The notes: generated by a model from the sequence alone, not told the origin. A stretch of DNA of 49,609 nucleotides from an uncultured Candidatus Melainabacteria bacterium (GCA_934718085.1 CAKUZL010000011.1:1-49609), one strand, 5' to 3'; positions 23,479 to 32,970 are shown, counted from the first letter of the stretch. Numbers and translations: made by a program.

Positions 23479-23630
23479 TGCGCATTGAATCGAAACAGGT
23501 TTTTAAATGTTATTGCGCAAAAAGGCTCTGTTCGTTTTCATAAATCCGCAATCAGCGTTTTTATACAAAAAACACGGTTATCGAATGTTGTTATTCCGTT
23601 AAATTTGCCGAAAATTTCGCACAAAATATA

Positions 23631-23646
23631 CCCGGCAACTGCCGGG
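23631..23646. repeat. Small hairpin CCCGGCA...TGCCGGG
   Basis: CCCGGCAACTGCCGGG forms a 6-7 bp stem with a tiny loop, about 65 bp upstream of the next gene. It resembles the core of the palindromic repeats near 5.5 kb. Confidence 0.5.
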
Positions 23647-23710
23647 CAACAAGTGCGTCCGAATTTGACGCACAGATATTTTATAATATTTTCGTAAAGG
23701 ACGGAAGTAT

Positions 23711-24115
23711 ATGAGAAAACATCGAAACACAAAAGCGGAAAATCAAACCTACCACTTCAAAAAACGGTGCGAAGAAAGATTGGGCGTTCAGGTTGACAGA
23801 AAATCCGTTCAACGGCGAATTCGAAACAGGGAGTTTGACGAAAATTTTTACTTGTTGAACAAACAGTCAAACCGCGTCACGAGATATCGTTACAAGTTTC
23901 AAAACGTATGGTATATAATCCCTTACGACAAAAATACCCACAAAGTCGTCACCATATTCGAAGACAAATTTCAAGACATTGCAAACAAAACATCGCAAAT
24001 TCCCGATAAACAAATACCGACAAACATTTTCGCCGCTTTGTTCGAAAAAATAATTACCGAATTACAAAAATTTTTAAGATTTTTTTCTCCTTACCGGCTG
24101 CCGTTTATACGGTAA
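23711..24115 (+). CDS. Hypothetical basic protein
   Basis: 134 residues, strongly basic. The pattern HFKKRCEERLGVQVDRKSVQRRIRN, then LLNKQSNRVTRYRYKFQNVWYIIPYDKNTHKVVTIF, resembles small alpha/beta proteins of the DUF4258/RelE-like type. That resemblance is loose and I would not name a family. The C-terminus is hydrophobic (IFAALFEKIITELQKFLRFFSPY). AAAGGACGGAAG precedes the ATG, a TATAAT lies at 23682-23687, and a strong terminator follows, so it is a single-gene unit. It could be phage- or plasmid-derived. A nuclease or toxin role is only a guess. Confidence 0.68.
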   Translation: MRKHRNTKAENQTYHFKKRCEERLGVQVDRKSVQRRIRNREFDENFYLLNKQSNRVTRYRYKFQNVWYIIPYDKNTHKVVTIFEDKFQDIANKTSQIPDKQIPTNIFAALFEKIITELQKFLRFFSPYRLPFIR

Positions 24116-24135
24116 CGGTAAGTTTATTACTTTTT

Positions 24136-24180
24136 ACGGGGAGGGATGTCTCCAATAACTTTTTCCCTCCTCTTTTTTTT
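24136..24180 (+). terminator. Rho-independent terminator
   Basis: A G-rich arm (GGGGAGGGA) pairs with TCCCTCCTC across a long loop and is followed by eight T residues. Confidence 0.8.
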
Positions 24181-24357
24181 ACGGTAAAAACAAAAACATC
24201 AAGGAATTTTGCCGTTCCGTCATAACGGTCGAATTGCAGTTAAGGGCACCGGCAAAAAATATCGAGAGATTTCGGCGTTTTTTATCGGCTGAGTATGTTC
24301 CCGTTTCCGCCCGAAAAGAAGGCTTTTTCCCCTTCCCGAAAATTCTTTTTAAACTTA

Positions 24358-24402
24358 CAAAAAGGGGAAACGAGTATTATGACTGCGCTTCCCCCTTTTA
24401 TT
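24358..24402. terminator. Terminator-like hairpin
   Basis: AAAAGGGGAA pairs with TTCCCCCTTTT across a ~20-nt loop, in a stretch (24181-24592) where I see no gene. It may terminate minus-strand transcription from the PTPS-family gene. Confidence 0.5.
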
Positions 24403-24592
24403 TGTTTACGCGTTTATTTCGACTCGCTTAACGGAATTCTCGGACCGAACGACGCGGTTTATCTTCATTTCCGTCACCAAACGAACAACAAAAATCTTAA
24501 TCACCGATTTACACGGCACTAACCGAGGCAACGACAAATTTTCGACACCGCATGACGATGAAAATCACAATCTCCGCCCGCAAAGCCAGCCG

Positions 24593-25159
24593 TTACGGTT
24601 TTTTGTATCCGCATTTGGGACAAATTCCGTTTTCGTTCAGCGAAACTCCGCACCTCGGGCATCTTTCGATTGTTTTGCCCGGTCGAAATTCTTCGCATGC
24701 GGCGTTATCGCCGCTGGTGAACGTTATTTTCGAGATATTCAATTTGTCTTTCAAAAGCTCGTAGACAATTTTTATCATGCCTTCGGTCGTCATGGTTTCC
24801 TTCGTAACGACTACTCTGCAATCGGGATAAGCCGCGGCAAGCTCGGTTTTAAAACTCGGACCCTTCGTCGTGTTTTGCGGCGAACCGTTTTTTATACCTT
24901 CTTTTTCGTAAACCTCGAAAATCATCGGCAAAATCGGGTCATCCTCGCGCAAAATCAAAGCATGATCGAAATTTTGAAGCAGACTCCACGCGACTTTTTT
25001 GATTTCGTTACAGGGGTAAACCATATTTACGCCCTCGTTAATCGAATCTTCGACCTCAATGGTCAAAGTGCCCGTATGCCCGTGAAGATACCTTGCTTCG
25101 CCTCTAAATCCGTAAAATCTGTGCGCGTATTGCAAGTCAAAAGTTGTAAATGATTTCAT
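24593..25159 (-). CDS. 6-pyruvoyl-tetrahydropterin synthase/QueD-family protein with C-terminal zinc ribbon
   Basis: 188 residues. The T-fold core has the metal-binding histidines at H13 (YAHRF) and H26/H28 (HGHTGTL), the catalytic DHALIL (~65-70) and a late charged core. In QueD a catalytic cysteine lies four residues before the first HGH histidine. Here that position is Ala22 (EARYLHGH). A ~20-residue C-terminal zinc ribbon (CPRCG...CPKCG) is added, making the protein far longer than a ~120-residue QueD. The missing cysteine argues against plain 6-carboxytetrahydropterin synthase activity and suggests another PTPS subtype or a repurposed fold. AAAGGAATT precedes the ATG. No other queuosine or folate gene is nearby, and no preQ1 riboswitch was seen. 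Confidence 0.82.
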   Translation of the reverse strand: MKSFTTFDLQYAHRFYGFRGEARYLHGHTGTLTIEVEDSINEGVNMVYPCNEIKKVAWSLLQNFDHALILREDDPILPMIFEVYEKEGIKNGSPQNTTKGPSFKTELAAAYPDCRVVVTKETMTTEGMIKIVYELLKDKLNISKITFTSGDNAACEEFRPGKTIERCPRCGVSLNENGICPKCGYKKP

Positions 25160-25681
25160 AAAAAATTCCTTTCTTTTTTACGGTTTTAACATTCGAGAAG
25201 ACGAAAAACAACGCAAGCGGGCATGCTCCGACGCGGCAATATTATTAAATGAAACCGTTGAATTTCGACTCCGAAAACCGCCGCACGATGCGGGTTTCCA
25301 AAATCCATATACGAAACCGGCGTGCGATTTTTACGGAGCAATTTTCAAGCAACCCATCAAATCGAAATTTCGGCAAAAAAATGAACCTGAAGCAAAGACC
25401 ACCGGTTGAACCGAAAAATATTTTCTATACTCAAACAACGTGTAACAAGGCTTAGTGAACGATTTGTTTTTGTGGATCAATACTAAGAAACGGGTCAAAA
25501 CTTTTTCGAATTAAAGAAATTCTAAAATCGACACATGAACCGGGATTCCCCCGACAAGTCCTGCAATTTGACATGGTGGGGCGAAGGAATGCCGGCGCAA
25601 AGAAAAACGACATTTTCGATGTTTTCGCCGTTTTCGCCGTTTTGTTCCTGTCGACAAAAATTTTTAAAACAGTGAGAAATC
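25160..25681. other. 520-bp intergenic region, no gene recognised
   Basis: Both strands carry short open frames but none has a ribosome binding site or familiar motif. A small tandem repeat of TTTTCGCCG lies near 25623-25644. An unrecognised small RNA or decayed gene cannot be excluded. Confidence 0.5.
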
Positions 25682-26149
25682 TCAATTTTTCTTGATTTGG
25701 GCAATAACATTCGTCGTCGATTTTCCTTCGACAAAATCGATAAACTCTATTCGTCCGCCGAAACCTTGCACAACTTTGGTTTCGGGCAAAGTTTCAAGCG
25801 TATAATCCGCGCCTTTTGTGTAAATGTCCGGCTTCACGAATTTCAACAGCTCCGCCGGCGAGTTTTCGTCAAACAAAACGACGTAATCGACGCATTCGAG
25901 CGCGCTTAACACCTCGGCGCGGTCGTTTTCGTTGTTTATCGGGCGACCTTCGCCTTTTATCGCTCTGACGGATTTGTCGGAGTTCAGAGCCAAAATCAAA
26001 ACATCCGCGAAAGTCTTTGTTTTTTGTAAATACCGCACATGCCCGACGTGCAAAATATCAAAGCAACCGTTGGTCATAACGATTGTTTTCTTTTCGTTGC
26101 GGAGTTTTGTTAAGATTTGAGACAATTGAGTTTTCGAAACAAGTTTCAT
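25682..26149 (-). CDS. rfaE2: D-glycero-beta-D-manno-heptose 1-phosphate adenylyltransferase
   Basis: 155 residues, corresponding to the stand-alone C-terminal half of HldE. The nucleotidyltransferase signature is TNGCFDILHVGHVRYLQ (HxGH at about residues 34-37), followed by ALNSDKSVRAIKGEGRPINNENDRAEVL. The family's late motifs YTKGADYTLETLPE and IEFIDFVEGKSTTNVIAQI are also present. It makes ADP-glycero-manno-heptose for LPS core assembly and so feeds the glycosyltransferase at 7297-8337. AAGGAG lies 10-11 nt before the ATG. A terminator separates it from the foldase gene upstream, so it probably has its own promoter in the ~98-bp gap. Confidence 0.93.
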   Translation of the reverse strand: MKLVSKTQLSQILTKLRNEKKTIVMTNGCFDILHVGHVRYLQKTKTFADVLILALNSDKSVRAIKGEGRPINNENDRAEVLSALECVDYVVLFDENSPAELLKFVKPDIYTKGADYTLETLPETKVVQGFGGRIEFIDFVEGKSTTNVIAQIKKN

Positions 26150-26204
26150 GGGCGGGAATCTCCTTAAATCGCGGGATGAGCGGCGTCTGCTGCCGGGATA
26201 AAAA

Positions 26205-26238
26205 TTAAAAAAGAGGCGCGGTAAAAACGCCGCGCCTT
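26205..26238 (-). terminator. Rho-independent terminator of the mfd-foldase unit
   Basis: On the minus strand, GGCGCGGCG-ttttta-CCGCGCC followed by TCTTTTTTAATTTTT, just after the foldase stop codon. Confidence 0.88.
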
Positions 26239-26247
26239 TCGTGAATG

Positions 26248-27387
26248 TTATTTTTTCTTAACGACGGGCTTTTCGGAGGGAACGGGTGCGCCTTGAGCCT
26301 GAGTCGAAAGTTTTTCCTTAATTTCTTTTTGGATGTTTTGAGCATCGTAAGCCGGGTCGAGGTATTCGATTTTGGCATTTTCGCGAAGGTTTTTGACGAG
26401 GTTGGAGAAAACCGTCATTTTTTCGCGGCGTTCGAGGTAAATTTTGAGGTCGTTTTTAATTTTTTCGAACGGTTGAACGCCTGCCGCAACGCGGTCTTTA
26501 ACCATTATAATGTGGAAGCCGTAAGGAGTTTCCACAATATTCCCGACGGTAGCGGGCTTTTGCGAGAAAGCCGCATTCGAGAAGGGTTCCACCATTTCTT
26601 CTTTTGCAAAGTAGCCCAAATCTCCGCCTTTAGCCTTGCTGCCGGGGTCTTCGGAGCTTTCGCGCGCAACCTGCTCGAATTTCGAGGGGTCGGCTTTGAC
26701 TTTGTTCAAGATTTCGACGGCTTTTTGGCGTTTAGCGGATTTCATCGCGTTGACTTTTTCCGAAACCTGCGCGGGAGTAAGGGAGGAATCCTTTGCTATT
26801 TCAGCCTTTGCGGCTTCGGGATTGAAAGCGATTAAAATGTGAGAAGCCTTAACTTTGTCGGGATATCTGAACTGATCGGGGTTTTCGTCGTAGAATTTTC
26901 TGGCGTCGGAGTCGGAGATTTTTACAATCGAAAGACCGTCGACCAATTTTTGGATTTTGAGTTGTTCTTCGAGGTCTTCTTTGAATTTTCCGGTCGAAAC
27001 GTTGTTTTGCTTGAGCATTTCGTTAAATTTTTCTTTCGAACCGATTTTTTCGATAATGCCTTCGATTTCCTTGTCAACGTCGGCTTTGTCGACTTTAATG
27101 TTTTGTTTTTTGATTTCGTTGTCGAGCAAAGTTTTGACGATTAATTCGTCGACAACACGTTCTCTGATCATCAGACCCATGAAAGAATCGGGGTCTTTGG
27201 TTATATCCACGCCGTTTTGGGCAAAAATGGGTTGCTTTGCCGCAAGTTCGAAGTTTTCGTTATATTGTTTTTTCGTTACGGGAACATCGTTTACGGTAAA
27301 CAAAACATCTTTTTTGTCAAGTCCGCATCCGGTCAGCAAAACCGTTGACAGTGCCGCAACGGAAAGAATTTTCGCTAATTTTTTCAT
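26248..27387 (-). CDS. Peptidyl-prolyl isomerase lipoprotein (PrsA/SurA type, parvulin)
   Basis: 379 residues with a lipoprotein signal peptide ending in a lipobox (LLTGC, cysteine ~21). The N-terminal SurA_N-like region spans ~30-175 (DVLFTVNDVPVTKKQYNENFELAA...VVDELIVKTLLDNEI). One parvulin domain follows at ~195-320: KASHILIAF, SEDPGSKAKGGDLGYFAKEEMVEPF, VETPYGFHIIMV. A charged C-terminal helix and a KKK end close it. It would help fold outer-membrane or secreted proteins from the periplasmic face. AAGGAGAAAA precedes its ATG, which lies 11 bp after mfd, so the two are co-transcribed. Confidence 0.92.
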   Translation of the reverse strand: MKKLAKILSVAALSTVLLTGCGLDKKDVLFTVNDVPVTKKQYNENFELAAKQPIFAQNGVDITKDPDSFMGLMIRERVVDELIVKTLLDNEIKKQNIKVDKADVDKEIEGIIEKIGSKEKFNEMLKQNNVSTGKFKEDLEEQLKIQKLVDGLSIVKISDSDARKFYDENPDQFRYPDKVKASHILIAFNPEAAKAEIAKDSSLTPAQVSEKVNAMKSAKRQKAVEILNKVKADPSKFEQVARESSEDPGSKAKGGDLGYFAKEEMVEPFSNAAFSQKPATVGNIVETPYGFHIIMVKDRVAAGVQPFEKIKNDLKIYLERREKMTVFSNLVKNLRENAKIEYLDPAYDAQNIQKEIKEKLSTQAQGAPVPSEKPVVKKK

Positions 27388-27398
27388 TAATTTTCTCC

Positions 27399-30300
27399 TT
27401 ATTGTTTTTCATATTCGGATATTATTTTAAATACAGTATAGAATAAATCGGTCAATATGTTAAATATTTCATCAAAATTCATCGAGCCCGCGGACAAAAG
27501 AAGGGCGGTAGTGCCTTCGTTGCAGCCTTTCGGGAGCATTGTCGGTTTGATTAATTTCGCAACATTTGCGGGCAATTTCGAGCGAATTATTCGAAGTTCG
27601 GGCATGGAAAAATCCGTGTAAATTCTGATAACCGAGCCTGTTTCGCGGACGAATTTTATCCTTGCTCTTGTTGCGCAAAGCCGCAATCTGATGAGCTTTA
27701 TAAGATTTTCGACGGGCTCTTCGATTTTTGCAAAACGATCTTTCCACTCGGCAACGATGTCGTCGAGCTCGTTGAGAGACGAAATCGCCGCAAGTTTACG
27801 GTATTCCGCCATTTTTTGTTCTTTTGAACCGACTCTGTTGTCGGGAATGTATGCCGTCACGTTGATGTCGATTACCGACGATTTTAACTTCGTTTGTTTG
27901 ATGTTTTTAAGCTCGGCGACCGCGTCTTCGAGGAGCGAGCAGTAGGTGTCGAACCCGACCGCGAACATTTTTCCGTGTTGTTTTGTGCCCAAAAGATTGC
28001 CGATACCCCTGATTTCAATATCTTTCAGAGCAATTTGGTAGCCGCTTCCGAACGACGAGAACTGTTTCACGGCTTCGAGCCGTTTCAGAGCGTCTTGAGT
28101 CAACTCTTTGTTTTCCCTGTAAAAGCAATAGCAATAAGCCTGTCGGTCATATCGCCCGACCCGTCCGCGAAGCTGATAAAGCTGAGCAAGCCCGAATCTG
28201 TCGGCGTCGTGGATTATCATTGTATTTGCGTTTTTGATATCGACCCCGGACTCAATGATTGCGGTACAAAGCAGGATATCGTACGCACCGTTTCTGAAAT
28301 CGAACATAATTTTCTCGAGTTCGGTATTCGGAGTTTTCCCGTGCGCCACGGCTATTTTCGCCGTCGGAACGAGTTTTTGCAAATACGCCGCAAAATCGTT
28401 GATGGTTTCGACACGGTTGTAAAGATAAAAAATCTGCCCGTCACGCTCAAGCTCGTAGTTTACGGCGTTTTTCAGAGTTTTTTCGTCGAATTTTCCGACA
28501 AAAGTTTTAACGGGAAGTCTTTCCGTCGGAGGGGTCGTAATCACGCTCATATCGCGTATTCCCGAGAGCGACATGTAAAGCGTTCGCGGAATCGGCGTTG
28601 CGGACATGCTCAAAATGTCGATGTTTTTCTTGAGCATTTTCAATTTTTCTTTGTCTTTCACGCCGAATTTATGTTCTTCGTCAACAACGAGCAGCCCCAA
28701 ATCTTTGAAATAGACGTCATCTTTGAACAAACGGTGTGTTCCGACCGCAATGTCGATTTCGCCTGCGGCAAGTTTTTCGAGTCCTTCTTTAATTTCTTTT
28801 TTAGTCTTAAACCTCGAAAACATCTCGATTTTGACGGGAAACGGCGCGAGTCTTTCTTTGACGACGTTGTAATGCTGGAGGGTCAAAACCGTTGTCGGAG
28901 CTATCATTGCGACCTGTTTGCCCGACATAACCGCCTTAAACATCGCCCTCAACGCGACCTCCGTTTTTCCGAATCCCACGTCGCCGCAAATAAGCCTGTC
29001 CATGGGCTTCGGCAGCTCCATGTCTGCTTTTGTTTCGTTTATCGCCTTGAGTTGGTCGGGTGTTTCGGTATACGGAAACGACTCTTCCATTTCGAACTGC
29101 CACGGGGTATCGGGCTCAAACGCGAACCCTTCGACCGTTTCGCGCTTTGCATACAAATTCAGAAGCTTAAACGCGACCTCTTCGACGGATTTTTTCGTTT
29201 TCGACTTGATGTTCGCCCAATCGGTTCCGCCCATCTTTGAAAGCGGCGGTCTTTGCGCGCCCGCGCCTCTATACGGACACAAAAGGTTTATCTGCTCGGC
29301 GGGCATGTACAGTTTGTCTTTTCCGGCGTATTCGATGGTCAAATAGTCTTTTTCCATGCCGTCGACGGTCTGTTTCGACATCCCGACGAAAATTCCTATA
29401 CCGTGAATGTCGTGAACGACGTAATCGCCCGGGGTCAGGTCGGTTACGGATTCTTTGCGGTAAACCTTTTTTGCCGCGCTGATTTCCGCCGAACGCTTGT
29501 TGAAAAGCTCTCTGTCGGAGAGAATTACCGTTTCGAAATCCGTAAGCACCGACCCCGGAAGCGCAATGTTTCCCGTAATCAGCACCCCGTCTCCGAAATT
29601 TTCGCCGAACGGAATTTCGTAATCGGACAAAATCTCCTCGACACGCTTCCCGTAATCCGTTGCTATTATTGTTTTGTAACCTTTTTTCAGATATTCGTCG
29701 ACATAAACCGCCAAAGCCTCGGTGTTTGCCGAAAACAAAGGCGCGGCAGCGGTTTCGAACTCGAACGTCTTCTCGGCTTCCGAATTGATAAAATTGTCCG
29801 AAAAGACCTTGTGTTTCCCTTTCACGGAACGCAAAAAATCCTCAAACGTCGCGTGATTAAGGGTTTCCAGAGGCAAAGTCCCCGGAAGCTTGAGATTTTG
29901 AAGATATTTTTCCGTTTCAAGCTTGTCGAGCCGCTCGTATGCGGATTTCAAACTTTCATACTCGTCAAAAATTATCGTAAAATCTTCGGGAAGCTGTTCA
30001 ATAAGGGTTTTTAAAGGATTTTCCGCAAGACCTTCGAAATAGTCTTTGCCCTCAAAATCCGCGCCCGATGCCAATTCCGAACAAATTTGTTCGTATTTTT
30101 CGCGAAGAAAGTCCTTTTCTTCATCCTCAAAATCCTTTAACAACAAAGGAAACGACGTTTTAAGATTTTTTAAAATCGTCTCGTCCGTTTCCGGATTTTT
30201 CAAAAATTTACTCATCGGTAAAATTGTAAATTCGGTGATTTTGCCGATACTGCGCTGAGTTTCGGGGTTAAAAAGTCTCAAATCGGTAATAGTGTCGCCC

Positions 30301-30860
30301 CAAAATTCAATCCTTACGGGGTTTTCGCCTACCGCAAAAATGTCGACGGTGTCTCCTCGAAGCGCGAATTCGCCCGGGTCGGTCACCGTGATTGCGCGTT
30401 TATAACCGATTTGAGTCAGTTTTGCCGCAAGCTCGACCGTGTCGGTTTCGTCATCGAGATTCAGGGTTATCGAATTTTCATTCAAAAATTCGCGCGTCGG
30501 AAATTTTTCGAGCAACGCCTTTAACGGCGCAATAACGATATTTTCGGACTCCAAAGAACTTATCGTTTCGATTTGAGACGAATAATCATACAAATTCGGC
30601 AGAGTACAATCGTAAAACCCCGTCGTCTTATACGAAAAAATCCGCGAAGTCTTGCCAAAAAGCACTTTCAGGTCATTTTTGTACCTGAGCGCGGACTGCT
30701 CGGAATCGGTCACGAACAAAATTTTTTGAACATCCGACGAAAGTGCCGTAAATAAAAGCTTTCCGCACGCAGACAGCCCCGACGCCGAAAACGACAACCC
30801 TCGTTTTAACAGGCTTTTCGCCCCCGCAAATTTTTCGTTGTTCTCGAAATAATTCAGCAT
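27399..30860 (-). CDS. mfd: Transcription-repair coupling factor Mfd
   Basis: 1153 residues from the ATG at 30860, where GGTGGA lies 5 nt upstream; an earlier possible start at 30890 adds 10 residues. Mfd removes stalled RNA polymerase and recruits UvrA. In order: UvrB-homology region (~1-330), RNA-polymerase-interacting CarD-like domain (LTPGDYVVHDIHGIGIF), then an SF2/RecG-like helicase. The helicase has ICGDVGFGKTEVALRA, VDEEHKFGVKDKEK, MSATPIPRTLYMSL and the C-terminal QLRGRVGRYDRQAYCY. The TRCF C-terminal domain ends the protein. Domain order and length match the family. It is followed by the parvulin lipoprotein gene in the same transcript. Confidence 0.97.
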   Translation of the reverse strand: MLNYFENNEKFAGAKSLLKRGLSFSASGLSACGKLLFTALSSDVQKILFVTDSEQSALRYKNDLKVLFGKTSRIFSYKTTGFYDCTLPNLYDYSSQIETISSLESENIVIAPLKALLEKFPTREFLNENSITLNLDDETDTVELAAKLTQIGYKRAITVTDPGEFALRGDTVDIFAVGENPVRIEFWGDTITDLRLFNPETQRSIGKITEFTILPMSKFLKNPETDETILKNLKTSFPLLLKDFEDEEKDFLREKYEQICSELASGADFEGKDYFEGLAENPLKTLIEQLPEDFTIIFDEYESLKSAYERLDKLETEKYLQNLKLPGTLPLETLNHATFEDFLRSVKGKHKVFSDNFINSEAEKTFEFETAAAPLFSANTEALAVYVDEYLKKGYKTIIATDYGKRVEEILSDYEIPFGENFGDGVLITGNIALPGSVLTDFETVILSDRELFNKRSAEISAAKKVYRKESVTDLTPGDYVVHDIHGIGIFVGMSKQTVDGMEKDYLTIEYAGKDKLYMPAEQINLLCPYRGAGAQRPPLSKMGGTDWANIKSKTKKSVEEVAFKLLNLYAKRETVEGFAFEPDTPWQFEMEESFPYTETPDQLKAINETKADMELPKPMDRLICGDVGFGKTEVALRAMFKAVMSGKQVAMIAPTTVLTLQHYNVVKERLAPFPVKIEMFSRFKTKKEIKEGLEKLAAGEIDIAVGTHRLFKDDVYFKDLGLLVVDEEHKFGVKDKEKLKMLKKNIDILSMSATPIPRTLYMSLSGIRDMSVITTPPTERLPVKTFVGKFDEKTLKNAVNYELERDGQIFYLYNRVETINDFAAYLQKLVPTAKIAVAHGKTPNTELEKIMFDFRNGAYDILLCTAIIESGVDIKNANTMIIHDADRFGLAQLYQLRGRVGRYDRQAYCYCFYRENKELTQDALKRLEAVKQFSSFGSGYQIALKDIEIRGIGNLLGTKQHGKMFAVGFDTYCSLLEDAVAELKNIKQTKLKSSVIDINVTAYIPDNRVGSKEQKMAEYRKLAAISSLNELDDIVAEWKDRFAKIEEPVENLIKLIRLRLCATRARIKFVRETGSVIRIYTDFSMPELRIIRSKLPANVAKLIKPTMLPKGCNEGTTALLLSAGSMNFDEIFNILTDLFYTVFKIISEYEKQ

Positions 30861-30975
30861 ATTTCCACCGTTACCGAACAATTTTACCACAAAAAATTTT
30901 AATTTAAACGGAGGATTTGTTTTGCCGAAAACCGGTGTTTAATACTAAAACGGAACTTTATTAAGGAGTAACACC

Positions 30976-31422
30976 ATGAAAAAGACATTATTTCTTTCAT
31001 TGACGGCCGCAATCGTAACGTTTTCGGGGCTTCCCGGTTTGACGGACGGACTCGTGTTCGACGCCGTCGACTATCCCGTTTCGGTAGCTGCCGCAAACTC
31101 AAGCTATACAACGACTTCCGCCCCCGTACCGACAGCCGCGAAAACATCAAACTCAGTTTCGGTTAATTCTTCGGTCAAAACGCCCGACGACAGCGGACAA
31201 GGAAGCCTTCAAAACGCAATTTACCAAATAGAATCGGCACAGGTCGAATTGCGAGACAAGTTGGTCGAATTCAAAGCAAAATACAGTGAAACCGACAACA
31301 ACTACCGCGTAATCAAAGAACAACGCAAAGCTCAAATGCGCGACGTCAAAAATACCGAAAAGAAAATCAAAGAGCTTGAGAGAACCAAAGACAAAATCAG
31401 AAAAAGCTTTCAACAACAATAG
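30976..31422 (+). CDS. Secreted coiled-coil protein
   Basis: 148 residues with a signal peptide (~1-22). A low-complexity Ser/Thr/Ala/Val region follows (~40-75). The second half is a long charged coiled coil (QIESAQVELRDKLVEFKAK, YRVIKEQRKAQMRDVKNTEKKIKELERTKDKIRKS). No family is recognised. An AAGGAGTAACACC ribosome binding site precedes the ATG. The gene is divergent from mfd and ends at a bidirectional terminator shared with the amidase gene. A periplasmic or envelope structural role is plausible for such a protein, next to a cell-wall amidase. Confidence 0.75.
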   Translation: MKKTLFLSLTAAIVTFSGLPGLTDGLVFDAVDYPVSVAAANSSYTTTSAPVPTAAKTSNSVSVNSSVKTPDDSGQGSLQNAIYQIESAQVELRDKLVEFKAKYSETDNNYRVIKEQRKAQMRDVKNTEKKIKELERTKDKIRKSFQQQ

Positions 31423-31430
31423 AAAACGAA

Positions 31431-31455
31431 AAATCGGCGACAAGCCGATTTTTTA
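31431..31455. terminator. Bidirectional terminator
   Basis: AAATCGGC-gacaa-GCCGATTT with T-runs or A-runs on both sides. It serves the secreted protein gene and the convergent amidase gene. Confidence 0.85.
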
Positions 31456-32895
31456 GTATAAAACGCCGTATTTGAGCAAATATTCCTCAAGCGATTTTTT
31501 CAGACTTAACGCCGTTTTTTGTCGGAATTCGGGCGATAAAAGAGCCGTATACTCTTCGGGATTGGGCATATACGCGGTTTCAAACAACACCGAAATCGGA
31601 TTTGACTCGCGAGTCAGGACAAAACTTGCGAACCTGCAGCCGTCATCCTTTAAATTTAAGTCTTTCACGGAATTGTCGCGAATAATCGTCGCGAGAGCTT
31701 TCGCTTGCGGATGATAGTAAAAACTGCTTGTCCCGTGCTTTATGAGCGGATTTTGGTCGACAACGGAATTTGCGTGAATACTGAGCAAAATTAGCGCGTC
31801 ATGCTTTTTCGCAATCGCGGGACGTTCGTACAAACCCACGTATTTATCGTGGTTTCGGGTCATTACGACCGTTGCACCGGAATTTTCGAGCAACGTCTTC
31901 AATCTTTGCGCAATGTCAAGATTTACGGTCTTTTCGGGGATTTTTGTAAGCCCGACCGTTCCTTTTTCATGCCCGCCGTGTCCCGGGTCGAGAGCGACGA
32001 CAATACCTTGAAGAGGGCAATTTTTGTTGACTTTCGGAGGTTTTCTGATTTTCAAAACGAATGTATTGTTCTCGTAAAGCCCCTCGTAGCCCCAAAGAAC
32101 ACCTTTTGCGCAAACCGAAAATTTAAGATTTGAAAACCCGTCGGAAGAAAAATTTGCGGACAAATTTTCTGTTTTTACAAAATCGGGAAGAGAAGTTCCG
32201 TAAAGCGTTGTTTCAAGAGCATTTCCGTGTTCGATAATTCTGAAAGGAACAGGAAAATCGGTTTTAATTTTAACATAATCAAATTTGTCGTCTGTCGAAA
32301 AGTCGATGTCCGAAACCTTTGCTTTCGGGGTATTTCCGACATCGTAAAGAATTTTTGCGTCGGATTTTTTAATCCAAAACGAATTTGAGCTGTCTTTTAT
32401 CGCAAGTTTCAAAAAATTGTTTTGTTCGCCTTCGACAAAAAGAAAAGTACCTTCGGGAAGGTGTGAAAGCCTTGCTCCGTTTGAAGAGCAACCGTTTCTG
32501 AGCGGCGCGCCGTCGGTCGTCACGACAGCCTGAGCAACAGAGGGGAAAGCCTTGTAAACGGGAGGATTTACGGCTTTTTTGACCGACGGGGAATTTCTTA
32601 TAATTTTAATGACATCTTTTTGAGTGCCGTCCGCGGAAATTTCTTCGTAAGAAAAGGTATTTTCGCCGAAATTCAGGGAAACGGGGAAGCAAAAACCGCC
32701 GTTGGGGTAGATTTTGACTGAGTTTTCGTTAATTTTGAGCGCGGAGCCTTTTTTAACTGCGCCCGCGATGTACGAAACAGGCGAAGAAGTGCGGTACGGA
32801 TTGGATTGAGGGTAAATCAACTCCGCGGCGGACGAGAAAAGTCCGACCGCGCAACATAAAATCGTCAACGGAAATTTCAGTGCAAAATGTTTCAT
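31453..32895 (-). CDS. N-acetylmuramoyl-L-alanine amidase (Amidase_3, AmiC type) with SH3-like domain
   Basis: 480 residues from the ATG at 32895; the frame is open further upstream but only this start gives a clean signal peptide (MKHFALKFPLTILCCAVGLFSSAAE). An SH3-like segment lies at ~135-185 (APLRNGCSSNGARLSHLPEGTFLFVEGEQNNFLKL...SFWIKKSDAKIL). The C-terminal zinc amidase has VALDPGHGGHEKGTVG, LTKIPEKTVNLDIAQRL, TRNHDKYVGLYER, ILLSIHANSV and VLFETAYMPNPEE with the catalytic glutamate. It cleaves peptidoglycan stem peptides in the periplasm. The ATG has little Shine-Dalgarno. A promoter for the divergent fix-recJ operon lies about 75 bp upstream. Confidence 0.93.
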   Translation of the reverse strand: MKHFALKFPLTILCCAVGLFSSAAELIYPQSNPYRTSSPVSYIAGAVKKGSALKINENSVKIYPNGGFCFPVSLNFGENTFSYEEISADGTQKDVIKIIRNSPSVKKAVNPPVYKAFPSVAQAVVTTDGAPLRNGCSSNGARLSHLPEGTFLFVEGEQNNFLKLAIKDSSNSFWIKKSDAKILYDVGNTPKAKVSDIDFSTDDKFDYVKIKTDFPVPFRIIEHGNALETTLYGTSLPDFVKTENLSANFSSDGFSNLKFSVCAKGVLWGYEGLYENNTFVLKIRKPPKVNKNCPLQGIVVALDPGHGGHEKGTVGLTKIPEKTVNLDIAQRLKTLLENSGATVVMTRNHDKYVGLYERPAIAKKHDALILLSIHANSVVDQNPLIKHGTSSFYYHPQAKALATIIRDNSVKDLNLKDDGCRFASFVLTRESNPISVLFETAYMPNPEEYTALLSPEFRQKTALSLKKSLEEYLLKYGVLY

Positions 32896-32970
32896 ACCCG
32901 CATTATGAGCCGAAAAACGCCGCTCGTCAAAAAATTCATAAAAATTAACCGAAAAAACCGCCCGGCGGGG

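Noticed and set aside
25160..25250. preQ1 or other riboswitch before the PTPS-family gene
   Set aside because: I could not recognise a conserved aptamer core in the short leader.
27894..29240. 448-codon open frame on the plus strand
   Set aside because: It runs antisense through mfd, whose helicase motifs are intact on the other strand. The predicted protein has no recognisable domain and low-quality composition (long Phe/Arg runs).
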